From Prevotellaceae bacterium (GTDB taxonomy: Bacteria > Bacteroidota > Bacteroidia > Bacteroidales > UBA932): DNA of 35,355 nucleotides. This document shows, piece by piece, positions 25,300 to 35,188 of the stretch. The stretch covers positions 1 to 35,355 of the forward strand of contig JAIRMK010000146.1 in NCBI GenBank assembly GCA_031258755.1, read 5' to 3'. Both the position numbers and the translations under genes were made by a program. Within the stretch, counting starts at the first letter, position 1, and the number at the start of each line of letters is the position of its first letter. The notes under the pieces are model-generated. The model did no database searches and was not told the origin of the DNA. It saw only the letters and a list, made by a program, of their open reading frames with translations.

Positions 25300-26807
25300 A
25301 AGGATTAAGAACGCTGTATAAAGACAGCAAGAAAAACAGCCTTTACGGAATGAAGGCGAAACGACAGTTTCACATCCTGCTTATGGCCTTTGCGCTGTTC
25401 ATCGGGATGGGTGCGCTCTGCTACGCGGCAGATACGGTTATCGGTAAAACAACCGGTATTGTGATGATGGCTACCGCTCCGGCGGCGGTGCTGAAAAAGT
25501 CCAACAAAGAAATTATTGCGGACAAAAAAGCGAAATTGCAAAAGAACTTTGCCAATGTAATGAAGTCACTCGATGAGAACGGACAGGCGATGCTCGAAGC
25601 CATTATTGCGGAAATAGATGAACTCTACACGCTGGTCAATGATGAGGGGTTGCCCGATATTATAGAGGCGTTACAAACGAAGCTCACAGAGCTGGAAGGC
25701 AAGTTGCCGAAAGATGAAGAAGCGGCCGCCGCTGAGGAGGAATTAAAGAAGCTCAAACAGGCTGTTGCCGATTTGAAATTAGGGAAATTCGGCAATGCTC
25801 AAAAATCGTTCAAAGAACAGTTTAAAGACTTCCTTGGTTCGGCAGAGTTTAAGGACGCGGTGAAGTCAAAGAAAGAGCAGGTATTTACCATCAAAGCGGT
25901 TGCCACGATAACCACGGCGAATGCCTCAGCCAGCGCTCCGCATGCGTTGTCGTTTGAAATTGTTCCGGGCATACAGGAAAAGCCATTTGAGGACAATGTG
26001 GTATTGGCGGCGTTGTCGAAAGGTGGTACGAGCTCGGCCACGATTATTTGGATAAACCGCAAAGATAAGGACGGTGGCGCGGCGTTTATCTCGGAAGGCG
26101 GGTTGAAACCGCTCAAAGACTGGACGTATGAAGAAGAAAACAGCAAGGCGAAGAAAGTTGCAGTAAGCACGAAGGTATCGACAGAAATGCTGAATGATTT
26201 TGAGTTCATGGAAAGTGAAATCCGCATGTTGCTTGAGCGCGACCTGCTCAAAGTCGTAGATGAAAAATTATTGAGCGGCGCCGGTGGGGTAGAGCCTGAC
26301 GGTATTCTGAGCGGCGCAGCTGCTTATGTGGGTACAGGATTAGACGAAACCATTACACGCCCCACCAACGCCGACGCTATCCGTGCCGGTATGCTGCAAA
26401 TGCGCCTGTTGAACTACAAGCCCGATGTGGTGTTTATGAACCCCACTGACACGGCTGCTTTGGATTTGCTCAAGACTGCCGATGGTCATTACATCAAAGT
26501 AGAGATAGACGCGATTATGCAGCACATCAAGGTAATTGAAACAACCGAAGTAACGGCCGGCAGCTTCCTGTTGATGGACACCCAAAAATGGACGGTAAAA
26601 ATCCTTGAAGATTTAGAAGTGAAGTTTGGCTGGGAAAACGACGACTTCCGCAAAAACCTTGTGACGGTGATTGCCGAAATGCGTTTGCATAGCTATCAAT
26701 ATTCGGTGGACGCCGGCGCTGTGCTGTATGACGAATTTGCGACCGTTAAAACGGCATTGGCAGTTCCCGAACCTGAACCGCCCGCAAGTGGCAGTAGCAG
26801 CTCTTAG
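25296..26807 (+). CDS. Major capsid protein (HK97 fold) with hydrophobic N-terminal extension
   Basis: Coiled-coil delta-like region then KVAVSTKVSTEMLNDFEFMESEIRMLLERDLLKVVDEKLLSGAG...GILSGAA; follows protease. Confidence 0.88.
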   Translation: MKGLRTLYKDSKKNSLYGMKAKRQFHILLMAFALFIGMGALCYAADTVIGKTTGIVMMATAPAAVLKKSNKEIIADKKAKLQKNFANVMKSLDENGQAMLEAIIAEIDELYTLVNDEGLPDIIEALQTKLTELEGKLPKDEEAAAAEEELKKLKQAVADLKLGKFGNAQKSFKEQFKDFLGSAEFKDAVKSKKEQVFTIKAVATITTANASASAPHALSFEIVPGIQEKPFEDNVVLAALSKGGTSSATIIWINRKDKDGGAAFISEGGLKPLKDWTYEEENSKAKKVAVSTKVSTEMLNDFEFMESEIRMLLERDLLKVVDEKLLSGAGGVEPDGILSGAAAYVGTGLDETITRPTNADAIRAGMLQMRLLNYKPDVVFMNPTDTAALDLLKTADGHYIKVEIDAIMQHIKVIETTEVTAGSFLLMDTQKWTVKILEDLEVKFGWENDDFRKNLVTVIAEMRLHSYQYSVDAGAVLYDEFATVKTALAVPEPEPPASGSSSS

Positions 26808-26842
26808 TAGCGTAATTGTGTAACTATTAAAAAAATAAAAAA

Positions 26843-26992
26843 ATGTCAACAGAAAAGAAAATCAAACTGAACGAGCGGGTCGAGGTGGTAGGTACCGGCA
26901 AAGTATCCACCTTCCCGAAGGGTAAAAAATTCAGTGTACACACCGAATTGGCGGAAAAGCTTGTTAAATCGGGTAAAGCCACCAAGAAATGA
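26843..26992 (+). CDS. Small hypothetical phage protein (49 aa, below ORF track cutoff)
   Basis: MSTEKKIKLNERVEVVGTGKVSTFPKGKKFSVHTELAEKLVKSGKATKK; TGA overlaps next ATG. Confidence 0.6.
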   Translation: MSTEKKIKLNERVEVVGTGKVSTFPKGKKFSVHTELAEKLVKSGKATKK

Positions 26993-27456
26993 CTATCACG
27001 CCGGATATATTCGAGGTCGGCCTGAAAATCGGGCAAGTGGAACACTCCGACGTGGCGGCACGGGTGCAGTGGTTTATCAATGAATATGAGCCAAAGTACT
27101 TGAGAAAGCTACTGGGGAAAGAGCTTGCCCGGTTGTTTCGGGAAGAATACGCAAAAGAAATCCACGACGAAAAGTGGGACGCGCTGGCTGCTAATGTGAA
27201 AAACATGGTAGCCCGCTACGTTTATTTTTACTATCACATCAAAAACGAAACGGTAACAACCGGGGTTGGAGAGGCGATAATGAAGACAGAAAACGCTGAG
27301 CGTACAACGATTGCCTACAAGGCTGTTTCGGCGTGGAATGAGATGGTAGAAATGAACCTTGAATTTTGCCAAAGTATAGACAGGGACGTTTACCCTGAAT
27401 ATTCCGGCTACGTAATTAGCGATATTTACACCTTCAAAAACACGTTTGGGATATGA
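26989..27456 (+). CDS. Head-tail connector-like protein (DUF6712-like)
   Basis: Position after MCP; ITPDIFEVGLKIGQVEHSDVAARVQWFINEYEPKYLRKLLG. Confidence 0.6.
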   Translation: MTITPDIFEVGLKIGQVEHSDVAARVQWFINEYEPKYLRKLLGKELARLFREEYAKEIHDEKWDALAANVKNMVARYVYFYYHIKNETVTTGVGEAIMKTENAERTTIAYKAVSAWNEMVEMNLEFCQSIDRDVYPEYSGYVISDIYTFKNTFGI

Positions 27457-27989
27457 TTAATGTCGTCGATGTTATAGGTAGGATTGTAGGTAAAACCTCT
27501 AATACTGTTGAAAAACAGATAGGGAAAAGGGTGTTTTACCAGTACGGCAATATCATTGAACTCGATGAAATATTACAGTCATATTCCAACTCTACGAAAG
27601 AATTTCGCGAGCAGAAGTATCCGGCAGTATTTCTGCTCACGGACTTCCGGGAGAGGCGTAACAGTAACCCCGATTATGAAACAGAAGCGTTTTTGCAACT
27701 GTTAATTGTAGAGAGTAGCGTGAAGGATTATCGAACTGCCGACAGGTATGAAAAGGTTTTCAATACCGTTTTACACCCGATATATGAAGCGTTTATTAAG
27801 CAATTAGAAAAAGACAGCCAAATACTTAAGCAGAAATATGGCCTTATTCCGCACGATTTCATCAACCGTTCCCTGATTTCGGGCTTTCAGTTGAAAACAC
27901 AGTCGGGAGCCACAAGAAACCTTCTTTCTGATTTCGTGGATGCTGTCGAAATAAACAATTTAAATTTAATAATTTTAAAAACTTGTTGA
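27453..27989 (+). CDS. Hypothetical head/tail completion protein
   Basis: 178-aa ORF overlapping previous stop; morphogenesis module position. Confidence 0.55.
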   Translation: MINVVDVIGRIVGKTSNTVEKQIGKRVFYQYGNIIELDEILQSYSNSTKEFREQKYPAVFLLTDFRERRNSNPDYETEAFLQLLIVESSVKDYRTADRYEKVFNTVLHPIYEAFIKQLEKDSQILKQKYGLIPHDFINRSLISGFQLKTQSGATRNLLSDFVDAVEINNLNLIILKTC

Positions 27990-27990
27990 T

Positions 27991-28896
27991 ATGAGCAACT
28001 ATTGTTCAAGCTCCGGTGGAAATACCGGAAGACCGGCGTGTGATTTAAGCGCCATTATTACGGTGGGCATAATACTCACGCCGAAAAACGCGGTGATTGC
28101 CGCGGGAACGGAAAACCTGTTGGACTTCTTTAAATCAAAGTTTAAAGAAGACGTCAAGGCAAACCGTTGGTACCCTATTGTCGATAAGAGTTGGACGGTA
28201 ACTAATAATTCAGAGGAGCCGGTTGTCGGTACTTTGGGTTCCGGTTACTCTGAAAAGCTTAGAGACGGTAACGCTATTTACAAATATGACCTTGCATTTG
28301 GCTTGTGTAAAAGCAAGACGATTGGCCAATTCGACGGCTGGCGGGGTGGTGTATTTCTTGTTTCAAATGATGGAAGGATTGTCGGGCGCCGGCAGGAAGA
28401 TGGAAGTCTGGCCGCGTTTCTTCCAACGTCTTTGTACACAACTGCCAATCCGCTCGGTGACGGCCAAAACATCTCGGTTATTTCCCTGACCGCGAATTTC
28501 GGAAACCTTAAACTGTTTTCTGAAATTTTGGAAGTTTCCGAAAAGATAGAAGGCTTTGACGTTGATGAACTGAATGGCATTATTGACGTGAAACTTTCTG
28601 TTCTCGGAACGGCTTCGTCGTCGGTAGATTTATTGTTGAAAACCAAATACGATGGCATAAACCTGTTCGATGTGTACAGTAACAAGCTGGACAAAGCCGC
28701 AGCGTGGAAGGTTGTAAATAAAGCCACCGGTGAATTGGCTACCCCGACCACGGTAAGCGCACGGGCCGACACAAAGGCTATCCGTATCGCCTTAGCTGCC
28801 GGAACGTATGTGATTTCACTCGACAGTGTTTCGGCGCTGGAAGCTGCCGGGCTGTTGGGCTATGAAAGCAATGAAGTTACCGTTGTAATTGCGTAA
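27991..28896 (+). CDS. Putative major tail protein
   Basis: 301-aa ORF; position and C-terminal Ig-like region AAAWKVVNKATGELATPTTVSARADTKAIRIALAAGTYVISLD. Confidence 0.5.
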   Translation: MSNYCSSSGGNTGRPACDLSAIITVGIILTPKNAVIAAGTENLLDFFKSKFKEDVKANRWYPIVDKSWTVTNNSEEPVVGTLGSGYSEKLRDGNAIYKYDLAFGLCKSKTIGQFDGWRGGVFLVSNDGRIVGRRQEDGSLAAFLPTSLYTTANPLGDGQNISVISLTANFGNLKLFSEILEVSEKIEGFDVDELNGIIDVKLSVLGTASSSVDLLLKTKYDGINLFDVYSNKLDKAAAWKVVNKATGELATPTTVSARADTKAIRIALAAGTYVISLDSVSALEAAGLLGYESNEVTVVIA

Positions 28897-28900
28897 GGCC

Positions 28901-29134
28901 ATGTATATCAATGACGTTGATTATGATGAGAAATGGGCAAGGTCGGTAAGCGAACAGGAGTTTGTGAGCCGGCTGACGCCTGTTCTCTGGCCGGAACTGC
29001 CGGAGCTCATTAGAAAGGAGAAACTGGCGGCTGCCTATGCGTTGATCACGGATAAGAAGGTACTGCCGGCGAAAGCGAAACAGATGGCCGTGCAGCAGCC
29101 CGAAGAAACGAAAGTAAAAAAAGGGGCTGAATAA
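28901..29134 (+). CDS. Hypothetical phage protein
   Basis: ORF; ATG 28901 preferred. Confidence 0.5.
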   Translation: MYINDVDYDEKWARSVSEQEFVSRLTPVLWPELPELIRKEKLAAAYALITDKKVLPAKAKQMAVQQPEETKVKKGAE

Positions 29135-29148
29135 GCCCCTTTTTTTAA
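29118..29148 (+). terminator. Intrinsic terminator at end of 28901-29134 CDS
   Basis: AAAAAAAGGGGCT-GAATA-AGCCCCTTTTTTT. Confidence 0.75.
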
Positions 29149-29156
29149 CTCAAACA

Positions 29157-29642
29157 ATGACACTTGACGACTTCATACACCGATTGCGTACATTTGACGC
29201 TCAGAAGCTTGCTTATAACGTATTGAGCCGGCACGAAGAAGATTTGATATATGCACAACATAACCAGCTGGCAGCGGGCCAGGATTTGAAGGGAGAGTAT
29301 TTGAAACCAACAATTTTAAATGACCCCTATTTCAAAGGTAATAGAAAATGGGCGCAATGGTGGGTAGAAAATAAGGCGCAACCGCCGTCTGATTTTGGTA
29401 CGAAGCCAGATTATATCGCTAATCTTATCTTTTCTACTGGGGAAATCGTGTGGGAAGAAATACGTGTTTTTCCCTTCGGCGGTAAAGATTTACGACTTGG
29501 TGCGGAGTTTGGTATTCAAATGGAAATAGAGAATAAATATGGTGATGTTTTCGGGTTAAATCCACATGGCGTAAAATATATCAGAGAAGGCTTTTTTGAC
29601 CGGGAATTTGTTGATGAGGCACGAAAACACTTTTTTGGATGA
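29157..29642 (+). CDS. Hypothetical tail morphogenesis protein
   Basis: 161-aa ORF in tail module. Confidence 0.5.
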   Translation: MTLDDFIHRLRTFDAQKLAYNVLSRHEEDLIYAQHNQLAAGQDLKGEYLKPTILNDPYFKGNRKWAQWWVENKAQPPSDFGTKPDYIANLIFSTGEIVWEEIRVFPFGGKDLRLGAEFGIQMEIENKYGDVFGLNPHGVKYIREGFFDREFVDEARKHFFG

Positions 29643-29827
29643 TGGGATGCGGCTGCGGGAAAAATATAGAAAAAGACGCGAAGCGCGAGCGGGTGCTGGA
29701 GTTGGCGAAGCAATACCAGCGGACGCACGGCGGGGTGGTGGTGTTCTACCGGTGTAATGATTACGATTTTACAACGCTTGAAAACTTTGATGAAGATGGA
29801 AAAACAGACATTGAATATATCCTGTAA
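29639..29827 (+). CDS. Hypothetical small protein
   Basis: 62-aa ORF overlapping preceding stop (ATGATG). Confidence 0.45.
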   Translation: MMGCGCGKNIEKDAKRERVLELAKQYQRTHGGVVVFYRCNDYDFTTLENFDEDGKTDIEYIL

Positions 29828-30377
29828 GTGCAGCGAGGTGACGCTGGATGAGTTTATAGACTGCCTCATAAATAGCAACCTGCGGCGGCTGGTGCGTTCC
29901 GGCAGTCCCACCGATACGGAATTGCAGGCGGCGTGGTCGGCATTATATCAGGATTATATGAAACAATGCGCCGGCGAAAAAAACAAATACCTTTTCGCAT
30001 TGTACAAACGGACAGCGGTATTGCAGGCAAGATTAAAGGCCGCCACTACGATTTTAAATGAAGCACTGCCTGACGACGAAAAGATTGAATTTTTGAAACA
30101 GGTAGATTATAGCGGGAACATAGATAGTATTGTTGCGAAAATACAACGCGATACCGTTATACTCTCCGGTGCAATTAATGAACTGAACGCAGCAAAATCA
30201 GGCGGCAGCGAGGACGGAATGACGGAAAGCGATTTTACCCGATGGATAGTATCTGTGAGCAAATTTATGGGCTACCGGATAGACAGGCATGAGGTCACAG
30301 TGTCGGAATTTTTGGAAATGAACCGGGAATGGGAAGAAACGGCTAAGGCGAAAGCGAAATTGAAACAGAAGAATTAG
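29790..30377 (+). CDS. Hypothetical tail protein, possible tail assembly chaperone
   Basis: VTLDEFIDCLINSNLRRLVRSGSPTDTELQAAWSALYQDYM; upstream of tape measure. Confidence 0.55.
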   Translation: MKMEKQTLNISCKCSEVTLDEFIDCLINSNLRRLVRSGSPTDTELQAAWSALYQDYMKQCAGEKNKYLFALYKRTAVLQARLKAATTILNEALPDDEKIEFLKQVDYSGNIDSIVAKIQRDTVILSGAINELNAAKSGGSEDGMTESDFTRWIVSVSKFMGYRIDRHEVTVSEFLEMNREWEETAKAKAKLKQKN

Positions 30378-30556
30378 CGGGCTACTATTTCAACCGGAAT
30401 GCTCATAGGCCTTACATCGGTGGCATGATGTACGATAAAAAACAGAATAGCGGCCAATATTGCAACAAATACAGGTGTAACTATCAGATAAGTAAGGAGA
30501 GTGACGCCGCCCCTGTTTCGAGTTAATTCGTGTTTGATTTTTTTAATTAAGTTCAT
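30374..30556 (-). CDS. Small membrane protein on reverse strand
   Basis: MNLIKKIKHELTRNRGGVTLLTYLIVTPVFVAILAAILFFIVHHATDVRPMSIPVEIVAR, one TM helix, own promoter. Confidence 0.6.
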   Translation of the reverse strand: MNLIKKIKHELTRNRGGVTLLTYLIVTPVFVAILAAILFFIVHHATDVRPMSIPVEIVAR

Positions 30557-30593
30557 AATTAACGAGTTTTTAAATAGTTAATTACTTTATTTA

Positions 30594-30625
30594 CAAATAT
30601 ACAAAAAAGAATTGAAATATACAAA
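30594..30625 (-). promoter_or_regulatory. Bacteroidetes-type promoter of the 30374-30556 gene
   Basis: On minus strand TTTG (30625-30622), 20-bp spacer, TATATTTG (30601-30594). Confidence 0.65.
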
Positions 30626-30649
30626 TTTTTCAATAAAAAATTAAAAATT

Positions 30650-33600
30650 ATGGCAGAAGGTGTAATTGATTCTCTATTTGATAAACAGAAAGTAGGGGAA
30701 GAGGTAAAAAGTATCGAAGCGATGCTTATTGGGTTGTCCGATGAAATAAAAAAAACGCTAACAGAAATCGCGAGGGTTTATAAGGAGGAGTTAAAGACCA
30801 TTTCAGACTTTGACTTCAAGGGGTTGAAAGATGCCGTGAGCAAAATAAATTCCGAAACGCAGAAAATGACCACCCTGCAACAGCAACAGGAAACGCTGAA
30901 CAAACGGCTGACGGATGCCAGGAACGCAGAGGCGGTGGCCATCGAGAAAGTACGGCTTCAGTTGGCCGAACAGAACCGGGAAAACAAGATTGCGGCACAG
31001 CAACAAGTGGCCAACGAAAAGGTGGCAAATGGCTATATTTATGCACTCAAAAATCAAGCCAACTCCATCAAGGAACTAACCGAACAGAACAAAAAACTGC
31101 GTCAAATGCGCGACAGCATGGATACGGAAACTCAAACCGCAGAAATCCGGCAACTTAATGCTATGATTGATACCAATACGACAGTGATTAAACTGAATGA
31201 GGATGCGTATGTGAGGCAAAAGATGAACATCGGTAATTATCAAAAGACATTAGGCGGATTAAAACAGGAGCTGTTGGATATATCAGAAGACATGAAATTT
31301 GTGGCGGATAATGTCGGAAAACAAAGTAAGGAATATAAGGACTTGCAAGCCCAGGCCGATGCTGTTACCGCTAAAATAGATGATTTAAGAAACGAAATGC
31401 AGGCGGCAGCAAAGGACGTGGAGCCGATGCAAACGCAGTTAAAGAAGCTGAAACAGGAAGCACAGGAGCTGTATTTGGTCATAAAAGAAGGAACCGCCAC
31501 CGAAGAAATGAAAGCCCGCTTCCATGAAGTAACGGAAGAAGCCGCCGAATTACAGAAAAAAATACAGGGCGTTTCAGCACGTATTGACATGATGGCCTCC
31601 AATACGGCAGGGATACAGGCCGTCGTAGATGGAATAGGTGTTGTTAATGCGGGTTTTGAAGTGTACAAAGGTGTGCTGACGGAAGCGGGAATTGAAACAG
31701 AGGCATTAGATGCGGTTATGACTAAGTTAAGTGCCGCAATAGCAGTGGCCAACGGATTACAGACCCTGTCCAATGCCCTGAAACAAAAGAGCGCGTTAAT
31801 AACGATGCTTGAATCAGCAGCCACGTCTAAAAATATCATAGTACAAAAGGCGGCTATCATTACACAGAGAGCCTTAAACGCTGCACAAAAGGCCATGCCC
31901 ATCTTGGCTGTCATTGCTGGGTTGGCTTTACTTGTGGGTTGGTTGGTGAAGTTCGCCAAAAGTAGTAACGACACAGCGAAACGGCAGAAAGAATTTAACG
32001 AGGCGCTCGGTGAGACAACGAAGGCCACAGCCGAACATGCGTCTAAAATTCAAATATATATCAATACCATGAATAACGTAAACGCCACTGTTTATCAACA
32101 ACAGGAGGCATTTCAGGGGCTGAACAAGGAGCTTGCAAATACCGGGTTGCAGTTCGACACCATCGAGCAGCAAATGGAGTGGTTCCTGAAAAATGGAGAA
32201 GATTACAATAAAATGCTGGCACAACAGGCAAGTATGCAGGCTCATATTAATAATCATACTAAGGCGTCCGTGGCGTTGGAGGAATTAATGAATAAGCGTG
32301 GTAAACGCACGGGTAAGGAAATGAAACAGATTGAGGAGTTAAAGAAGACAATGGAAGCGGCAGCAGCAGGGATACAGTCATGGGGAGAATTATATTATTC
32401 CTCTTTGGAAAAGTTGGGAATAAAGACCAAAGAGCAAATCTCTATTGTTCAAAAAGTAGCTGATTTACGTATAGCAGCTATGAAAGACGGACAGACCAAA
32501 GAACTGGCCGCACTGAAAAACGCACAGGAAAAAGAAGAGAAAGAAGTTACCGGTACGGCTGAACAAATAGCCGAGCAAAAAAAGTTGATTGAGCAAAAAT
32601 ATGTGATTGAGCGGGAAAAAATCAATAAAAAATATAACGAGCAGACTATTACTCTTGAGCGGCAATTAGCCGGATTACGTATTGAGGCCATGAATGAAGG
32701 CTATCAAAAGGAATTTAAGACGTTGGTGGAAAACGAGAAAAAGGAAAAAGACACCATATTAAACAACGCACAATTAACAGCGAAACAAAAGGGGGAGTTA
32801 ATCAATAGTATAACAGATAAACATAACAAACTTCTTAGTGACCTCGAAAAGAAATATGCCAAAGAGCGCACACAGATTGAGATTGACACCCTTAACATGA
32901 TTGCGAAAGTGGCCGAAGTGGGGTCGGAAAGAAGATTAACCACCCAGGTGAGCGCACTGGAAAAGCAGCGGGAACTCGAAAAGAAAGAAGCGACAAAGAA
33001 AGGCGAAGAACTTGGAATGACGGAAGAAGAAATACAAAGAAATATTGCCGCCATTGATAAAAAATATGACAAAGAAAAACTTGACGCCTTTACCGAGTTC
33101 ATCAATGCCAAAGTAGCCAAAGCGCAGGAAGAAGTGGGGGAGCGCGCCCGGATAGCGCAGGAAGCCGCCGCCGCTGAAGAAGCCGTATTGCTGGAAAAAT
33201 ACAAATCCGGTGAAATCAAAGAGAAAGAATACAACAAGGGTATTGCCGACATCCGGCACAAGTACGCGGTGGATGCGTTCGATGATGAAATCGCCGCTAT
33301 CCAAAAGATATTGGACATGGAGGGCATCAGCGCCGAGCAGCGGAAAGAGATAGAAAAGAAACTGTACGACGCGAAAAAATCACTATCCGACGAAGAAACA
33401 AGCCACGAGATAGAGAACATCAAGAGGGTCGAAGAAAACAGAAAGAAGGCAGCAAAAATGGCGCAGGACGCCGCCAAGCAAGCTTTTGACATGGCGATGG
33501 ATTTTCTTACGCAGCAATCGGAGGCGAAGGTAGCGGAGTTGGATGCTGAATTGGAGCGCATTGATGAGTTGATGGAAAAGCAACTCGAAGAGCTGGACAA

Positions 33601-34273
33601 TGCCGTGATGAGCGACGAAACCCGCGCCGCCGAAGAAAAACGCATCCGTGCGCAGGCAAAGGCAGATAGCGATAAAATTGAAGCCGAAAAACGGAAGGAG
33701 CAACAAAAGCAGGCCATCTATCAAAAGACCTCATCAACAGTTCAGGCAATAATTAATACTGCGCAGGCTATTACGGCGGCGCTGACTATTCCGCCACCGG
33801 CCGGGCCGATACTGGCGGGCATCAATGCGGCGTTAGGTGCGGCACAAATCGCCATGATTGTCGCCCAGCCGGTGGCGAAGTATGCCAAAGGTATCTTTGG
33901 AGATGAGGAACACCCCGGCGGTTATGCTGTTGTCGGCGACGCCCGCAAGCGCGAGTATGTCCTCACGCCTTCCGGCAAACTCTACGAAACGCCGGCGGTG
34001 CCCACGCTGGTAGATATGGAAAAAGGGGCGCAGGTGTTCCCCGACTACCAGACCATGATGAAGTATTTCCGGCCTGAGGTGCCGCGATATACAACCAGTA
34101 CGACGGCGCCCGACTTGTCGGGAGGTATTGACCGGCTGGAACGTGCCATTAAGAACGTCAAGCCTGTGCAACAGGTGCAGATGAACCTCGACAACAACGG
34201 TATATGGCACGTGGCCAACGGCAAGTCCGGGCGCCGGCGACATATCAATTCATTTATTCACGGAAACGCATAA
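30650..34273 (+). CDS. Phage tail tape measure protein
   Basis: 1207-aa coiled-coil ORF with hydrophobic segment MPILAVIAGLALLVGWLVKF and AIINTAQAITAALTIPPPAGPILAGINAALGAAQIAMI. Confidence 0.85.
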   Translation: MAEGVIDSLFDKQKVGEEVKSIEAMLIGLSDEIKKTLTEIARVYKEELKTISDFDFKGLKDAVSKINSETQKMTTLQQQQETLNKRLTDARNAEAVAIEKVRLQLAEQNRENKIAAQQQVANEKVANGYIYALKNQANSIKELTEQNKKLRQMRDSMDTETQTAEIRQLNAMIDTNTTVIKLNEDAYVRQKMNIGNYQKTLGGLKQELLDISEDMKFVADNVGKQSKEYKDLQAQADAVTAKIDDLRNEMQAAAKDVEPMQTQLKKLKQEAQELYLVIKEGTATEEMKARFHEVTEEAAELQKKIQGVSARIDMMASNTAGIQAVVDGIGVVNAGFEVYKGVLTEAGIETEALDAVMTKLSAAIAVANGLQTLSNALKQKSALITMLESAATSKNIIVQKAAIITQRALNAAQKAMPILAVIAGLALLVGWLVKFAKSSNDTAKRQKEFNEALGETTKATAEHASKIQIYINTMNNVNATVYQQQEAFQGLNKELANTGLQFDTIEQQMEWFLKNGEDYNKMLAQQASMQAHINNHTKASVALEELMNKRGKRTGKEMKQIEELKKTMEAAAAGIQSWGELYYSSLEKLGIKTKEQISIVQKVADLRIAAMKDGQTKELAALKNAQEKEEKEVTGTAEQIAEQKKLIEQKYVIEREKINKKYNEQTITLERQLAGLRIEAMNEGYQKEFKTLVENEKKEKDTILNNAQLTAKQKGELINSITDKHNKLLSDLEKKYAKERTQIEIDTLNMIAKVAEVGSERRLTTQVSALEKQRELEKKEATKKGEELGMTEEEIQRNIAAIDKKYDKEKLDAFTEFINAKVAKAQEEVGERARIAQEAAAAEEAVLLEKYKSGEIKEKEYNKGIADIRHKYAVDAFDDEIAAIQKILDMEGISAEQRKEIEKKLYDAKKSLSDEETSHEIENIKRVEENRKKAAKMAQDAAKQAFDMAMDFLTQQSEAKVAELDAELERIDELMEKQLEELDNAVMSDETRAAEEKRIRAQAKADSDKIEAEKRKEQQKQAIYQKTSSTVQAIINTAQAITAALTIPPPAGPILAGINAALGAAQIAMIVAQPVAKYAKGIFGDEEHPGGYAVVGDARKREYVLTPSGKLYETPAVPTLVDMEKGAQVFPDYQTMMKYFRPEVPRYTTSTTAPDLSGGIDRLERAIKNVKPVQQVQMNLDNNGIWHVANGKSGRRRHINSFIHGNA

Positions 34274-34284
34274 AAGGAAAACAC

Positions 34285-35118
34285 ATGCAACCAGCACCAA
34301 TACGTATCATACTGAAAGCCGATGGCGAAGAATACATCTGTAAATACCTGCCCACCGGCTGGCGCGACCAGTCGGCCTCGTGGATATTCGACTACAAGGT
34401 ATTCGGTTATAATTTGAAATACAGTACGGAAAAGCTACGCTTCATCAAGGAAGACGCCGACTTCATCCGGCGACAGATTGACCTGTATGGCATCTCTGCC
34501 GAAATTGATTTCACCGTGCAGCACCGGCAGGAAGACTGGACGTATGCCGACAGCTTTACCGGACAAGTTGACATGTCCGACGGATACATCAATGACCGCG
34601 ACTTCGTGGAGGTGGCCGTAATTGAGGGCGGCCTCAAACGCGCCTACTCTCAGAACCAAAAGACAAACTACGAACTACCGTTGGATGATGCGGACGCAGT
34701 GGATATTGAGGTGCCGGAGGGGATACAGTTGTACGAGAGTGTAAAATATATTAAAGAAGGAACAGGTAATGTCAATGAAGAAAAGGTATATGAGAGGTTA
34801 GTTATTACTAATTCTTTTGTGGTTTCAAGGCATTTAATGTTTCAAAATCAATATTATGAGAGTCAGGTTTTATATCCTTTTCTTGTGGCCAAAGGAAAGG
34901 AAGCAGCTGACCCAGCATACACTTATCCCATGAAAATGTATTTGGATTTTACTATAAAAAAGACGTCAAATTTTACATATAACCCTGTAACTTTTATGAT
35001 AACTAAAGTGTTGCATGGTAATAGTGCAAATAATTATATAGCTGTAGCATATTATACAATAACTCCTGCTTATCTTAATAATGACAGGATTTTATTTTCT
35101 ATTGATTTTAATAAGTAA
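34285..35118 (+). CDS. Putative tail protein
   Basis: MQPAPIRIILKADGEEYICKYLPTGWRDQSASWIFDYKVFGYNLKYSTEKLRFIKEDADFIRRQIDLYG; follows tape measure; ATG 34285 preferred. Confidence 0.55.
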   Translation: MQPAPIRIILKADGEEYICKYLPTGWRDQSASWIFDYKVFGYNLKYSTEKLRFIKEDADFIRRQIDLYGISAEIDFTVQHRQEDWTYADSFTGQVDMSDGYINDRDFVEVAVIEGGLKRAYSQNQKTNYELPLDDADAVDIEVPEGIQLYESVKYIKEGTGNVNEEKVYERLVITNSFVVSRHLMFQNQYYESQVLYPFLVAKGKEAADPAYTYPMKMYLDFTIKKTSNFTYNPVTFMITKVLHGNSANNYIAVAYYTITPAYLNNDRILFSIDFNK

Positions 35119-35188
35119 ATGCTCATAATTAGTTTATATAAAATATTTCGACTATCTTTCCATTCTATTATAATAGACACAAATAGTA

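Noticed and set aside
32704-33717. Long minus-strand ORFs opposite the tape measure gene (337 aa, also 31240-32028)
   Set aside because: Ser/Ala/Cys-rich low-complexity translations are mirror artefacts of coiled-coil Lys/Glu codons on the coding strand.
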